From: an uncultured Rhodospirillales bacterium
GTDB taxonomy: Bacteria > Pseudomonadota > Alphaproteobacteria > Acetobacterales > Acetobacteraceae
Assembly: GCA_903844135.1 (NCBI GenBank)
Contig: CAIMSN010000127.1
Coordinates: forward strand, 1 to 64,000
Reading direction: 5' to 3'
Length of the DNA stretch: 64,000 nucleotides
Shown: positions 9,702 through 18,856 of the stretch, piece by piece
How positions within the stretch are numbered: position 1 is the stretch's first letter
Layout of the letters: every line of letters starts with the position of its first letter
Notes under the pieces: model-generated
Database searches by the model: none
What the model was told of the DNA's origin: nothing
What the model saw: only the letters and a program-made list of their open reading frames with translations
Translations under genes and position numbers: made by a program

Positions 9702-10421
9702 ATGACACAGCACGTCACCCCGCATCAGGGTCTGTCGCCGCCGGGGCTCCCGGCCGGTGCGGCCCCGCGATCGGCGGTCTGGCTGAAGGAGCCCGCACCC
9801 GTGGAGCAAGATCGCTTCCCCAGCCTGGCTCCGGAGCAACGGTGCGCGGCGGCGCCGCCGCCGCCGAAACCCCGGCCCGGACCGGCGCAGCGCGATTGCG
9901 GCAAGCTGCCGTTCCTGATTCAGCGCGACGGGAGCTGGCTGTATCAGGGCACCCTGATCAAGCGGAAGCCGATGGTCTGCCTGTTCGCCAGCGTGCTGCG
10001 CCGCGACCCGGCCGGACGCTACCGGCTGGAAACCCCGGTCGAGCGCGGCGAGATCGAGGTCGAGGACGTGCCGTTCGTCGCGGTCGAGCTCGAATGGCGC
10101 GGCACCGGCCGCGGCCAGGTGCTGGCGTTCCGTACCAACGTCGATCAGATCGTCTGCGCCGGGCCGGACAATCCCCTTGTGGTCGATTGGGACTGCGCGC
10201 GGAGCGGCGGCGACTGCGCGGCGATCCCCTACCTCACCGTTCGCCCCGGCGACGGCGCGCATCCGATCCAGGCCAGGGTGGCGAGGGCGGTGTATTACGA
10301 GCTGGCGGCATTGGCGGTCGAAGGCACCCGCCACGGTCAGCGCTGCCTGGGCGTCTGGAGCCAGAACAGGTTCTTCCCGATCGGCCCGGTCCCGGAGGCG
10401 TGCGCGGACCACCCGGAATGA
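9702..10421 (+). CDS. DUF1285 domain-containing protein
   Basis: DGSWLYQGTLIKRKPMVCLFASVLRRD...YRLETPVERGEIEVEDVPFVAVELE matches DUF1285 pattern; stop overlaps start of cca. Confidence 0.82.
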   Translation: MTQHVTPHQGLSPPGLPAGAAPRSAVWLKEPAPVEQDRFPSLAPEQRCAAAPPPPKPRPGPAQRDCGKLPFLIQRDGSWLYQGTLIKRKPMVCLFASVLRRDPAGRYRLETPVERGEIEVEDVPFVAVELEWRGTGRGQVLAFRTNVDQIVCAGPDNPLVVDWDCARSGGDCAAIPYLTVRPGDGAHPIQARVARAVYYELAALAVEGTRHGQRCLGVWSQNRFFPIGPVPEACADHPE

Positions 10422-11593
10422 TGCCCAGACCGATGGCCGGACCGATGGCCGACCCGGTGGCGCGGCTCGGCGTCGACACGGCGCTGGGGGCGATCTGGTC
10501 GACCCTGCCCGACGCAAGGCTTGTCGGTGGCGTGGTGCGCGACCTGCTGTCCGGCCGGCCCGTCTCCGATATCGACCTGGCCACCCCTGAGCCGCCGGAG
10601 ACGGTGCTGACGCGGCTGCGCGCGGCAGGGGTCCGCGTCGTCCCAACCGGTCTCGCGCACGGCACCGTCACCGCGGTGATCGATGGTCGTCCGTTCGAGA
10701 TCACCACGCTGCGCCAGGATGTCGAGACCGACGGGCGCCACGCGACGGTGGCCTGGACCGACGACTGGCGCAGCGACGCGGCGCGGCGCGATTTCACCAT
10801 CAACGCCATGTCGCTGTCGCACGACGGCACGCTGCATGATTTCTTCGACGGCCGGTCCGATCTCGCGGCCGGGCGGGTCCGCTTCGTCGGCGATCCGCTG
10901 CGCAGGATCGACGAGGACGGGCTACGCATCCTGCGCTTCTTCCGCTTCCAGGCCCGGTATGGCGGCGGCGCGCCGGACGCGCTGGCGCTGTCGGCGATCG
11001 CCGCGCGCCTGTCCCGTCTGGCGCCGCTGTCGGCCGAACGCATCTGGTCCGAGCTGGAGCGGCTGCTTGCCGGGCCGTCGCCGTCGCCGATCCTGCGTCT
11101 GATGCAACGCACCGGCGTTCTGGAGGCGATCCTTCCCGGCGCCGATCCGGCGCCGATCGAAGCGCTGGAACAGGCCGGCGCGCCGCCCGACGCGCTGCTC
11201 CGGCTGGCGGCGCTGATCGGCCGCGACGCGGATCAGGTCGCGCGCCGGCTCAAACTCTCGAACGCGGACGCCGACCGTCTGCGCCTGCTGCTGGCCGGCC
11301 CGGTGCCGCATCCGGCGCAGGACGACGACCAGCTTCGCCGCCTGCTCGCCGACCAGCCGGCTTCGGTTCTGATCGACCGCACCTGGCTCTCCGGCGCCGG
11401 GGATGCGATCCGCGCGCGGCTCGCCGGTCTGGAGCGGCCGGTGTTTCCGCTGGCCGGCCGCGACGCGGTGGCCGCGGGCATACCGCCGGGACCTGCCGTC
11501 GGCAGCGCGCTGGAGGCGGTGCGGGCGTGGTGGATGCAGGGCGGCTGCCGCGCCGATCGCGCGGCGTGCCTGGCGCGGCTGCCGCGCGTCTGA
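10418..11593 (+). CDS. cca: CCA tRNA nucleotidyltransferase / poly(A) polymerase family
   Basis: LVGGVVRDLLSGRPVSDIDLATP, RRDFTINAMSL, RIDEDGLRILRFFRFQARYG. Confidence 0.93.
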   Translation: MMPRPMAGPMADPVARLGVDTALGAIWSTLPDARLVGGVVRDLLSGRPVSDIDLATPEPPETVLTRLRAAGVRVVPTGLAHGTVTAVIDGRPFEITTLRQDVETDGRHATVAWTDDWRSDAARRDFTINAMSLSHDGTLHDFFDGRSDLAAGRVRFVGDPLRRIDEDGLRILRFFRFQARYGGGAPDALALSAIAARLSRLAPLSAERIWSELERLLAGPSPSPILRLMQRTGVLEAILPGADPAPIEALEQAGAPPDALLRLAALIGRDADQVARRLKLSNADADRLRLLLAGPVPHPAQDDDQLRRLLADQPASVLIDRTWLSGAGDAIRARLAGLERPVFPLAGRDAVAAGIPPGPAVGSALEAVRAWWMQGGCRADRAACLARLPRV

Positions 11594-11662
11594 GTGCTGG
11601 CTGGCCGGCACGCCTGACTGCTGGCTGGCCGGCACGCCTGAAAGTTGGCTGGCCGGCACGCC
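11591..11662. repeat. 3 x 24-bp tandem repeat (TGANNGNTGGCTGGCCGGCACGCC-like) beginning at the cca stop codon
   Basis: Units 11591-11614, 11615-11638, 11639-11662 aligned by eye; last 18 bases TTGGCTGGCCGGCACGCC or CTGGCTGGCCGGCACGCC. Confidence 0.92.
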
Positions 11663-11723
11663 GCTTCCGCGGTGTCGGACAGCCGGGTTTGTGATCGAAC
11701 GTGGCCGCTGGTAAAGCGCGCCG

Positions 11724-13505
11724 ATGGATAGGGCGCCGCACCAGGCCGGGACTCGCAGGGACCGGAATCCGTCGTCCAGCGGATCGCTGCTGCGGCGGCT
11801 GTGGCGCGACGACATCCGTCATCACCGGTCGCGCCTGACCTCGGTGCTGGTGCTGACGATCCTGATGGCGACGCTGAATGCCGCCTATCCGCTGGTGATC
11901 CAGCGGGCCATCGACATGTTCACCGCGCACGATCCGCGCATCCTCTACCAGGTGCCGGCTCTGGTGGTGATCATCACCGCCTCGAAGGCGGCCGCGCAGT
12001 ACGGCCAGACGCTGGCGGTGCAGGGCCTGGTGCTGGTGGTGATCCGCGGCTTGCAGGGCCGCATGTTCAGCCACCTGATCGACGCCGACATCGCGCGTAT
12101 CGAGCGCGAGGCGCCGGCGCAGCTCTCCGCCCGCTTCACCACCGATGCGGTCACCATCCGCGAGGCGATGATCCGCGCCGTGAACGCGCTGGGCGACAGC
12201 GTCACCGTGGTCGGGCTGGTGGTATCGATGATCTACATGGACTGGGAGCTGAGCCTGGTCGCGGCGTTCCTGTATCCGATCGCCGCGGTGCCGATCCAGC
12301 GCATCGGCAAGCGCGTCCGCCGCGCCTCCGGCGGCATGCAGGAGCAGATCGGCGAGACCGCGACCCTGCTCAACGAGAGCTTCGCGCAGGCGCGCAGCGT
12401 GCGGGTCTATCGCCTGGAGACGGCGGAGATCGACCGCGCCAATCGTTCGTTCGACCTGCTGCATCACAGCCTGCTGCGGATCACGCGCGGCCGTGCCGGC
12501 GTCGATCCGGTGCTGGAAGTGCTGGGCGGCTCTGCGGTGGCCGCGGTGCTGGGCTTCGCCGGCTGGCGCGCGGCGACCGGCGGCGCCACGCTGGGCGGCT
12601 TCTCCGGCTTCGTCGCCGCGCTGCTGCTGGCGTCGCGCCCGCTGCGTGCGCTGGGGTCGCTGAACGCCGCGGTGCAGGAGGGGCTGGCCGGGATCGAGCG
12701 CATCTTCGGCGTGATCGACGAGCCGGCCGGGGTGCGGGAGCGGCCGGACGCCTCGCCCTTGCCGCCCGGGCGCGGCAGGCTGGTGTTCGAGAACGTCGCC
12801 TTCGCCTACCCGGATGGGCGTGCCGGCCTGCGCAATCTCAGCTTCGTCGCCGAGCCCGGCCTGACCGTGGCGCTGGTCGGACCGTCCGGCGCCGGCAAAT
12901 CCACCGCGCTGTCGCTGATCCCGCGCCTGCACGATGTCTCGTCCGGCAGGATCCTGCTCGACGGCGTCGATCTGCGCGCGCTCAGGCTCGACGCGCTGCG
13001 CGATGCGATCGCCTATGTCAGCCAGGATACGCTGCTGTTCGACACCTCGGTCGCCGGCAATATCCGCATGGGCCGCGCCGGCGCCAGCGACGAGGAGGTG
13101 CGCGCGGCCGCCCGCGCGGCTGCCGCGGAGGGCTTCATCGACGAGCTGCCGGACGGATTCGCGACCCGGGTCGGCCCTGGCGGCCAGCGCCTGTCGGGCG
13201 GTCAGCGCCAGCGCATCGCCCTGGCCCGTGCGCTGCTGCGCGATCCGCGGCTGCTGCTGCTCGACGAGGCGACCAGCGCGCTCGATACCGAGAGCGAGGC
13301 GACCGTGCAGGAAGCGCTGACCCGGCTCCGCCAGGGCCGCACCACGATCGTGGTGGCGCATCGCCTGTCCACCGTCCGGTCGGCCGACCTGGTGATCGCG
13401 CTCTCGGAGGGCGAGGCGGTCGAATGCGGCAGCCATGCCGCGCTGATCGACCAGGACGGGCTTTATGCCCGTCTGGTCAGGACGCAGGCGCTGGCGGTCG
13501 GATAG
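11724..13505 (+). CDS. ABC transporter, fused permease/ATP-binding (MsbA/multidrug exporter type)
   Basis: TM domain plus VGPSGAGKST (Walker A), LSGGQRQRIALARALLRDPRLLLLDEATSALD (signature, Walker B). Confidence 0.93.
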   Translation: MDRAPHQAGTRRDRNPSSSGSLLRRLWRDDIRHHRSRLTSVLVLTILMATLNAAYPLVIQRAIDMFTAHDPRILYQVPALVVIITASKAAAQYGQTLAVQGLVLVVIRGLQGRMFSHLIDADIARIEREAPAQLSARFTTDAVTIREAMIRAVNALGDSVTVVGLVVSMIYMDWELSLVAAFLYPIAAVPIQRIGKRVRRASGGMQEQIGETATLLNESFAQARSVRVYRLETAEIDRANRSFDLLHHSLLRITRGRAGVDPVLEVLGGSAVAAVLGFAGWRAATGGATLGGFSGFVAALLLASRPLRALGSLNAAVQEGLAGIERIFGVIDEPAGVRERPDASPLPPGRGRLVFENVAFAYPDGRAGLRNLSFVAEPGLTVALVGPSGAGKSTALSLIPRLHDVSSGRILLDGVDLRALRLDALRDAIAYVSQDTLLFDTSVAGNIRMGRAGASDEEVRAAARAAAAEGFIDELPDGFATRVGPGGQRLSGGQRQRIALARALLRDPRLLLLDEATSALDTESEATVQEALTRLRQGRTTIVVAHRLSTVRSADLVIALSEGEAVECGSHAALIDQDGLYARLVRTQALAVG

Positions 13506-13550
13506 GCCGGGTCGGTCCCGGCATTGCCGGACGAGGGGTCGTATGCCACT

Positions 13551-13571
13551 CTGACCGAACCGATCGGTCAG
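13551..13571. promoter_or_regulatory. Putative operator: CTGACCGA-ACCGA-TCGGTCAG inverted repeat upstream of emrA-like gene
   Basis: 8-bp perfect arms, 5-bp spacer; nested ACCGATCGGT palindrome at 13559-13568. Confidence 0.55.
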
Positions 13572-13615
13572 CCGTGTGCTCGTCCGTCGTTCGGGTTGTG
13601 CGGCGCACGGGAGGC

Positions 13616-14785
13616 ATGATGGCTGATCAAGAGCGGTCGGAGGACGACCAGGACCAGCCTCAGGACGAGTCCGCCATGACGCACGGCAAAGCTCAGGACC
13701 GGAAGGAAGGGGGCGGCACCGAGGACAAGGATGGCGAGGCCGAGCACAAGAAGGCCAATCCGCTGATCAGGATCGGCCTGATCCTGTTCGTGGTCGCGCT
13801 GGTCGTCGGCGGCGTCTTCTACTGGTTCACCACCCGCAACCTCGTCACCACCGACGATGCCTTCACCTCGGGCCGCAGCGTCACCATCGCGCCGCATGTC
13901 GGCGGCTACATCGTCGAGCTCGACGTGAACGACAACCAGTTCGTGCACGAGGGCCAGGTGCTGGCCAGGATCGATCCGCGCGACTACCAGGCCTCGCTCG
14001 ACCGCGCCCAGGCCTCGCTGGCGCAGGCGCAGGGCGAGCTCGAAGGCGCCAAATTCTCGGTTCTGGTGGCCAAGAAGAACTTCCCCGGACAGCTCAAGCA
14101 GGCGGAGGGCCAGCTCGCTCTCGCCCAGGCGCAGCAGTTCAAGGCCGAGACCGACTACAGACGCCAGCACGCCATCGAGCGCGCCGCCACGACGCAGCAG
14201 CAGGTCGACTACTCGACCGCGGCGCTGGACCAGGCCAAGGCGCAGGTCGTCCAGGCGCAGGGCCAGGTCGAGCAGGCGAGCCCGATCGAGGCCCAGGTCG
14301 GGTCGCAGCAGACCAGGGTGTCGCAGCAGGAAGCCAGCCTCGGCCAGGCGCAGGCGCAGGTCGCCACCGCCAAGCTGAATTTGGAATGGACGGTGATCCG
14401 CGCGCCGCACGATGGCTGGATCGCCCAGCGCAATGTCGAGCGCGGCGCCCTGGTGCAGAGCGGACAGGCACTGTTCGCGGTGGTGCAGCCCGATCTGTGG
14501 ATCACCGCCAACTTCAAGGAGACCCAGATCACCCGGCTGCGGCCCGGCCAGCCGGTCGACATTACCATCGACGCCTATCCGGCGATGAAGCTGAGCGGCC
14601 ATATCGGCAGCGTGCAGCGCGGTACCGGCTCGGCGTTCTCGACCTTCCCGCCGGAGAACGCCACCGGCAACTTCGTCAAGATCGTGCAGCGCGTTCCGGT
14701 CAAGATCATCATCGACGACGGTCTCGATCCGCTGCTGCCGCTGCCGCTCGGCGCCTCCGTCGAACCCACCGTGCATGTCGAATGA
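13616..14785 (+). CDS. HlyD/EmrA-family membrane fusion protein
   Basis: Single TM, TTDDAFTSGRSVTIAPHVGGYIVELDVNDNQFVHEGQVLARIDPRDY biotinyl-lipoyl-like motif, coiled coil, RAPHDGWIAQRNVERGALVQSGQALFAVV. Confidence 0.92.
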   Translation: MMADQERSEDDQDQPQDESAMTHGKAQDRKEGGGTEDKDGEAEHKKANPLIRIGLILFVVALVVGGVFYWFTTRNLVTTDDAFTSGRSVTIAPHVGGYIVELDVNDNQFVHEGQVLARIDPRDYQASLDRAQASLAQAQGELEGAKFSVLVAKKNFPGQLKQAEGQLALAQAQQFKAETDYRRQHAIERAATTQQQVDYSTAALDQAKAQVVQAQGQVEQASPIEAQVGSQQTRVSQQEASLGQAQAQVATAKLNLEWTVIRAPHDGWIAQRNVERGALVQSGQALFAVVQPDLWITANFKETQITRLRPGQPVDITIDAYPAMKLSGHIGSVQRGTGSAFSTFPPENATGNFVKIVQRVPVKIIIDDGLDPLLPLPLGASVEPTVHVE

Positions 14786-16359
14786 GCGGGCAGGCCAAGA
14801 GCGCCGAGCAGGAATGGACGCCCAAGGGTAATCCCTGGCTGATCGCGGTCGTCGTCACGCTGGCCGCGTTCATGGAGGTGCTGGACACCACCATCGTCAA
14901 CGTGTCGCTGCCGCACATCGCCGGCAATCTCTCGACCTCGTACGACGATGCGAGCTGGGCGCTCACCTCCTATCTCGCCGCCAACGGCATCGTGCTCACG
15001 ATCTCCGGATGGCTCGGCCGCGTGCTCGGCCGCAAACGCTATTTCATGATCTGCATCGGCATGTTCACGGTGTTCTCGTTCCTGTGCGGGGTCGCCGACA
15101 ACCTGCCAGAGCTGATCGTGTTCAGGCTGATGCAGGGCTTCTTCGGTGGCGGGCTGCAGCCGAACCAGCAATCGATCATTCTCGACACGTTCCCGCCCGC
15201 CAAGCGCGGCGGCGCGTTCGCCATCACCGCCATCGCCACCGTGGTCGCGCCGGTGATCGGGCCGACGCTCGGCGGCTACATCACCGACAATGCGTCCTGG
15301 CGCTGGGTGTTCTTCCTGAACGTCCCGGTCGGCATCTTCGCCCTGCTCGCGGTGGGCGCGCTGGTCCAGGATCCGCCCTGGGCGCGCAAGAGAAAGGCCC
15401 CGGTCGACGCCGTCGGTCTCGGCCTGATCACGCTCGGCCTCGGCTGCCTCGAAGTGATGATGGATCGCGGCGAGGACGACGACTGGTTCGGCTCGCCGTT
15501 CATTCGTCTGATGGGCATCCTGGCGCTGATCGGCATCGTCGGCGCGATCGGCTGGCTGCTGTCCACCAAACGGCCGGCGGTCGATCTGCGGGTGTTCAAG
15601 GACAAGAACTTCGCCATCGGCACGCTGCTGATCGGCGTGGTCGGCGTGGTGCTCTATGCGAGCGCGGTGTTGATCCCGCAATTCTCGCAGCAGGTGATCG
15701 GCTATACCGCGACCCTGGCCGGTCTGGTGCTCTCGCCGGGCGGCCTGGCGATCATCCTGCTGATCCCGTTCATCAACATCGCGATGAAATTCTTCCAGGC
15801 GCGCTACATCGTCGCCACCGGGTTCTTCGTGATGGGCTGCTCGCTGGTCTATTCGTCGAACCTGGTTCCCGCGATCGATTTCCGCCATCTGGTGTACTAC
15901 CGGATGAGCCAGACCATCGCTCTCGCGTTCCTGTTCGTGCCGATCAGCACCATCGCCTACACCACGCTGCCGCGCGAACTGAATGGCGACGCCTCGGCGC
16001 TGTTCAGCATGGCGCGCAACGTGCTCGGCGCGATCGGTATTTCCGCGAGCACCTCCCTGGTGACCGAACGGACCCAGATCCGCGAGGCGCACATGGTGCA
16101 GAACATGACCCCGTTCCACCAGCCGTACAACGCCTATCTCGATACGGCACGCGCCGCCGCGCGGGCGGTCGGACAATCGCCGCAGGCCGCCAATGCCACC
16201 GCCAATTACCAGTTGCACCAGCAGTTCTTCCGGCAGGCTTCGGTCCTGGCCTACAGCGACTGCTTCCTGGTTTTTTCCATGATCGCGTTCGCTGTGGTGC
16301 CGTTCTGTTTCATCCTGCGGCCTGTGGTGGCGAAAGGCGGCGGCGGCGGCGGCCACTGA
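14782..16359 (+). CDS. DHA2-family MFS drug transporter (EmrB-like)
   Basis: 14-TM type: AAFMEVLDTTIVNVSLPHIAGNLSTS, GWLGRVLGRKRYF, GPTLGGYITDNASWRWVFFLNVPVG; overlaps preceding gene by 4 bp. Confidence 0.93.
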   Translation: MSGQAKSAEQEWTPKGNPWLIAVVVTLAAFMEVLDTTIVNVSLPHIAGNLSTSYDDASWALTSYLAANGIVLTISGWLGRVLGRKRYFMICIGMFTVFSFLCGVADNLPELIVFRLMQGFFGGGLQPNQQSIILDTFPPAKRGGAFAITAIATVVAPVIGPTLGGYITDNASWRWVFFLNVPVGIFALLAVGALVQDPPWARKRKAPVDAVGLGLITLGLGCLEVMMDRGEDDDWFGSPFIRLMGILALIGIVGAIGWLLSTKRPAVDLRVFKDKNFAIGTLLIGVVGVVLYASAVLIPQFSQQVIGYTATLAGLVLSPGGLAIILLIPFINIAMKFFQARYIVATGFFVMGCSLVYSSNLVPAIDFRHLVYYRMSQTIALAFLFVPISTIAYTTLPRELNGDASALFSMARNVLGAIGISASTSLVTERTQIREAHMVQNMTPFHQPYNAYLDTARAAARAVGQSPQAANATANYQLHQQFFRQASVLAYSDCFLVFSMIAFAVVPFCFILRPVVAKGGGGGGH

Positions 16360-16410
16360 CCTCTGCAGGGGCCGGGAGCAGGGCGGCTCGCTCGCGTGCC
16401 GCGGCCAGGG

Positions 16411-16836
16411 CTACAGCGTGGCCGATCCTCGGTCCGGCTGGTCTTGGTGAGGTGGCTGAGGCAGCGCCTCGTGGCGGGGCGAAAGCGCCTCCCCGATCGC
16501 CGGGTCTTCGTCCGCGACCGGTATCGCGGCGACGAAGGCCATGGACCAGTCAGGGTGCTCGCGTTCCTCGACCGTCCTGAGTTCGAGAATCGTCAGTTTC
16601 TCGTGCCGGCTGTCGCATGCGATGGCCTCGTACAGACGCTCCACGCCATCGACCGACCCTTCGATCGTCTGCATGAAGCTGGTGCCATCGAAGTGCAGCA
16701 TCCCGGTCAGGCCGGCGGCGAGGTTCTTCGGTCGCGCCCGTTCCAGAATTGCCTCCGCCTGCGCCAATCGGTCGGACTTCGTGCCCGCCAGCAGGCTTCG
16801 GCTGCGATACACCAGGCGAGTCAAGGAATGGGTCAT
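16411..16836 (-). CDS. BLUF-domain blue-light photoreceptor protein
   Basis: RLVYRSR (Tyr), ARPKNLAAGLTGMLHFDGTSFMQTIEGSVDGVERLYEAIACDSRH (Asn, Gln), DWSMAF (Trp/Met segment). Confidence 0.9.
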   Translation of the reverse strand: MTHSLTRLVYRSRSLLAGTKSDRLAQAEAILERARPKNLAAGLTGMLHFDGTSFMQTIEGSVDGVERLYEAIACDSRHEKLTILELRTVEEREHPDWSMAFVAAIPVADEDPAIGEALSPRHEALPQPPHQDQPDRGSATL

Positions 16837-16837
16837 G

Positions 16838-18856
16838 TCAGTCCTCCGCCCGGGTTGCGACGCGGACGAAGCGGGCCGCCTCGTCCGGAGAGACCGGCCG
16901 GCCGATCAGATAGCCCTGCAAAACGTCGCAGCCTTCCTGTTCGAGATACTCGCGCTGCTCGAGTGTCTCGACGCCTTCGGCGGTGGTCGCGATCCCCAGG
17001 CGCTGACCGAGCCCGAGCACCGCGCGGATGATTGCCGAGCTCTCCTTGCTCGCCAGCATCTCCTGAACGAAGGAGCGGTCGATCTTGATCTTGTCGAACG
17101 GGAACGATCGCAGATAGCGCAGCGAGGAATAGCCGGTGCCGAAATCGTCCATCGAGATGCGAACGCCGAGATTGCGCAGGGCATGCAGCGTGTTCATGGT
17201 CGATTGGTCCTCTTTCAGCAGCACGCTCTCGGTGATCTCGAGTTCGAGCCGGGAGGCTTCCAGTCCGGACGAGCGCAGTGCGGTTTCGACGGTCTCGACC
17301 AGATCGGTCGCGCCGAACTGCACCGCCGACAGATTGACGGCGATCGTCATCCCGTTGCCCCATTCCGCCGCCTGTCTGGTCGCCAGCTCCAGGACGCGCT
17401 CTCCGATCTCGACGATCAGGCCGGTTTCCTCGGCAAGCGCAATGAAGTCGTTGGGCATGACCAAGCCGCGCTCCGGGCTTTCCCAGCGGACGAGCGCCTC
17501 GAAGCCGCGCACCTGCTGGCAACTGACGTCGAACAGGGGCTGGTAGAAGACCTTGATCTGGTCCTCCGCCAGGGCGCGGCGCAGGTCCAGTTCCAGCGAT
17601 CCGCGCGCCCGCACCCTCATATCCATGGCTGTCTCAAAGAACCGCACCGTGTTGCGTCCTTCGTCCGTCGCCTGGCCCAGCGCCAGATCGGCATTGCGCA
17701 GCAGGGTCGCCTGGTCGCGTCCGTCCTGCGGCGCCATCACCACGCCGATGCTTGTCCCGATCGTGACCACCTTGCCTTCGAGGAGGAACGGCCGCCGGAT
17801 CACCTCGACGATGCGACGCGCCATCGTCGCGGCGTCGTCGGGGGTCATCGGCGCCGTCGCCAGAATGGTGAAGGCTGCGCTGTTGCGGCGGGCCACCATG
17901 TCGGTCGCCCGTACGGTCGCCTTCAGGCGTCTGGCGACCTGCCTGATCAAAAGGTCTCCGATTCGATGACCGTGCGTTTCGGTCACGCTCCTGAAGCGTT
18001 CGAGCTCGATGGTCAGCAGGCTGAAGATCCCACCTCGGCGCTCCTGTTCCTGCAGCTCGCGGTCGATCTGCAACCCGAGCGCCTGCCGGTTGGCGACGTC
18101 GGTCAGAGAGTCGCGAAGTGCCAGGCACCGCACCTCCTCCTCCAGCTTGCGCCGTTCCCGTAGATCCCAGATTGCGATCACGTCGTGCGGCGTCCCGGCA
18201 TATCGGATCGAGCGGCGTACGACCTCGACCGGAATCGTCTCGCCGCCTGCCAGGTTCAGAAGCCGTTCGGCCGATTCATCGAGCGCCTCCCGCCCTCCCG
18301 GCGTGGTGTGCGCGAACAGACCGCGGGTGGACATGCCGACCACGGCGTCCGCTGCGATGCCGGTCATGGCCAGGAAGCTGGGGTTCGCATAAACGATCAC
18401 CTCGCCGCGGCAGACGAGCAGGCCCTCCACGGCGATGTCCGCGAGGTCTTGCGGGTTCACCGGTTCGACTGTCCGCCGGCGGACCACCGTCCGCGCCAGA
18501 CCGTACGCCGCTCCCGCCAACACCAGCGGCATCAGGCAGAAGCCGGCGATGAGCGCGTCGAGCGTGCCCGTCGCGATGGTCATCGTCTCGTGCGTGGGGG
18601 GTATCTGCAGGCCGTGGGCGATGGCGGGCGTCCCGGTGCCCGTGAGCGAGCAGATCGAGAGGGCCAGAAGCCAGGCCGAGAGGCTCCAGCTCCCGCCGGG
18701 CCGGAGGCGGATCAAGCAGAGCAGCCGCCGGCAGCGACCGCGCGCGCGCGGTACGCGCCTTTTCTGAGCGGGCGTGCCTGCGACGGCGACGCGGCCGGTC
18801 TCGGCACCACGCTTCAGGGCGCGTTCGTCGACGAGACAGTCGTACACCGCGCGCAT
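16838..18856 (-). CDS. Membrane PAS-(degenerate GGDEF)-EAL protein, predicted cyclic-di-GMP phosphodiesterase
   Basis: TM helix, PAS segment (DLADIAVEGLLVCRGEVIVYANPSFLAMTGIAADAVVG), GGDEF position reads RRNSAAF, intact EALVRW...NLS...EITES...MDDFGTGYSS...KIDRSF...AEGVET...QGYLIGRP; start uncertain (18856 or 18583). Confidence 0.9.
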   Translation of the reverse strand: MRAVYDCLVDERALKRGAETGRVAVAGTPAQKRRVPRARGRCRRLLCLIRLRPGGSWSLSAWLLALSICSLTGTGTPAIAHGLQIPPTHETMTIATGTLDALIAGFCLMPLVLAGAAYGLARTVVRRRTVEPVNPQDLADIAVEGLLVCRGEVIVYANPSFLAMTGIAADAVVGMSTRGLFAHTTPGGREALDESAERLLNLAGGETIPVEVVRRSIRYAGTPHDVIAIWDLRERRKLEEEVRCLALRDSLTDVANRQALGLQIDRELQEQERRGGIFSLLTIELERFRSVTETHGHRIGDLLIRQVARRLKATVRATDMVARRNSAAFTILATAPMTPDDAATMARRIVEVIRRPFLLEGKVVTIGTSIGVVMAPQDGRDQATLLRNADLALGQATDEGRNTVRFFETAMDMRVRARGSLELDLRRALAEDQIKVFYQPLFDVSCQQVRGFEALVRWESPERGLVMPNDFIALAEETGLIVEIGERVLELATRQAAEWGNGMTIAVNLSAVQFGATDLVETVETALRSSGLEASRLELEITESVLLKEDQSTMNTLHALRNLGVRISMDDFGTGYSSLRYLRSFPFDKIKIDRSFVQEMLASKESSAIIRAVLGLGQRLGIATTAEGVETLEQREYLEQEGCDVLQGYLIGRPVSPDEAARFVRVATRAED

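Noticed and set aside
11591-11662. Possible CRISPR array
   Set aside because: Units are contiguous with no unique spacers; a plain tandem repeat.
18738-18756. CGCGCGCGCGGTACGCGC as Z-DNA or regulatory element
   Set aside because: Short alternating CG run in a GC-rich genome, overlapping the uncertain N-terminus of the EAL gene; no independent support.
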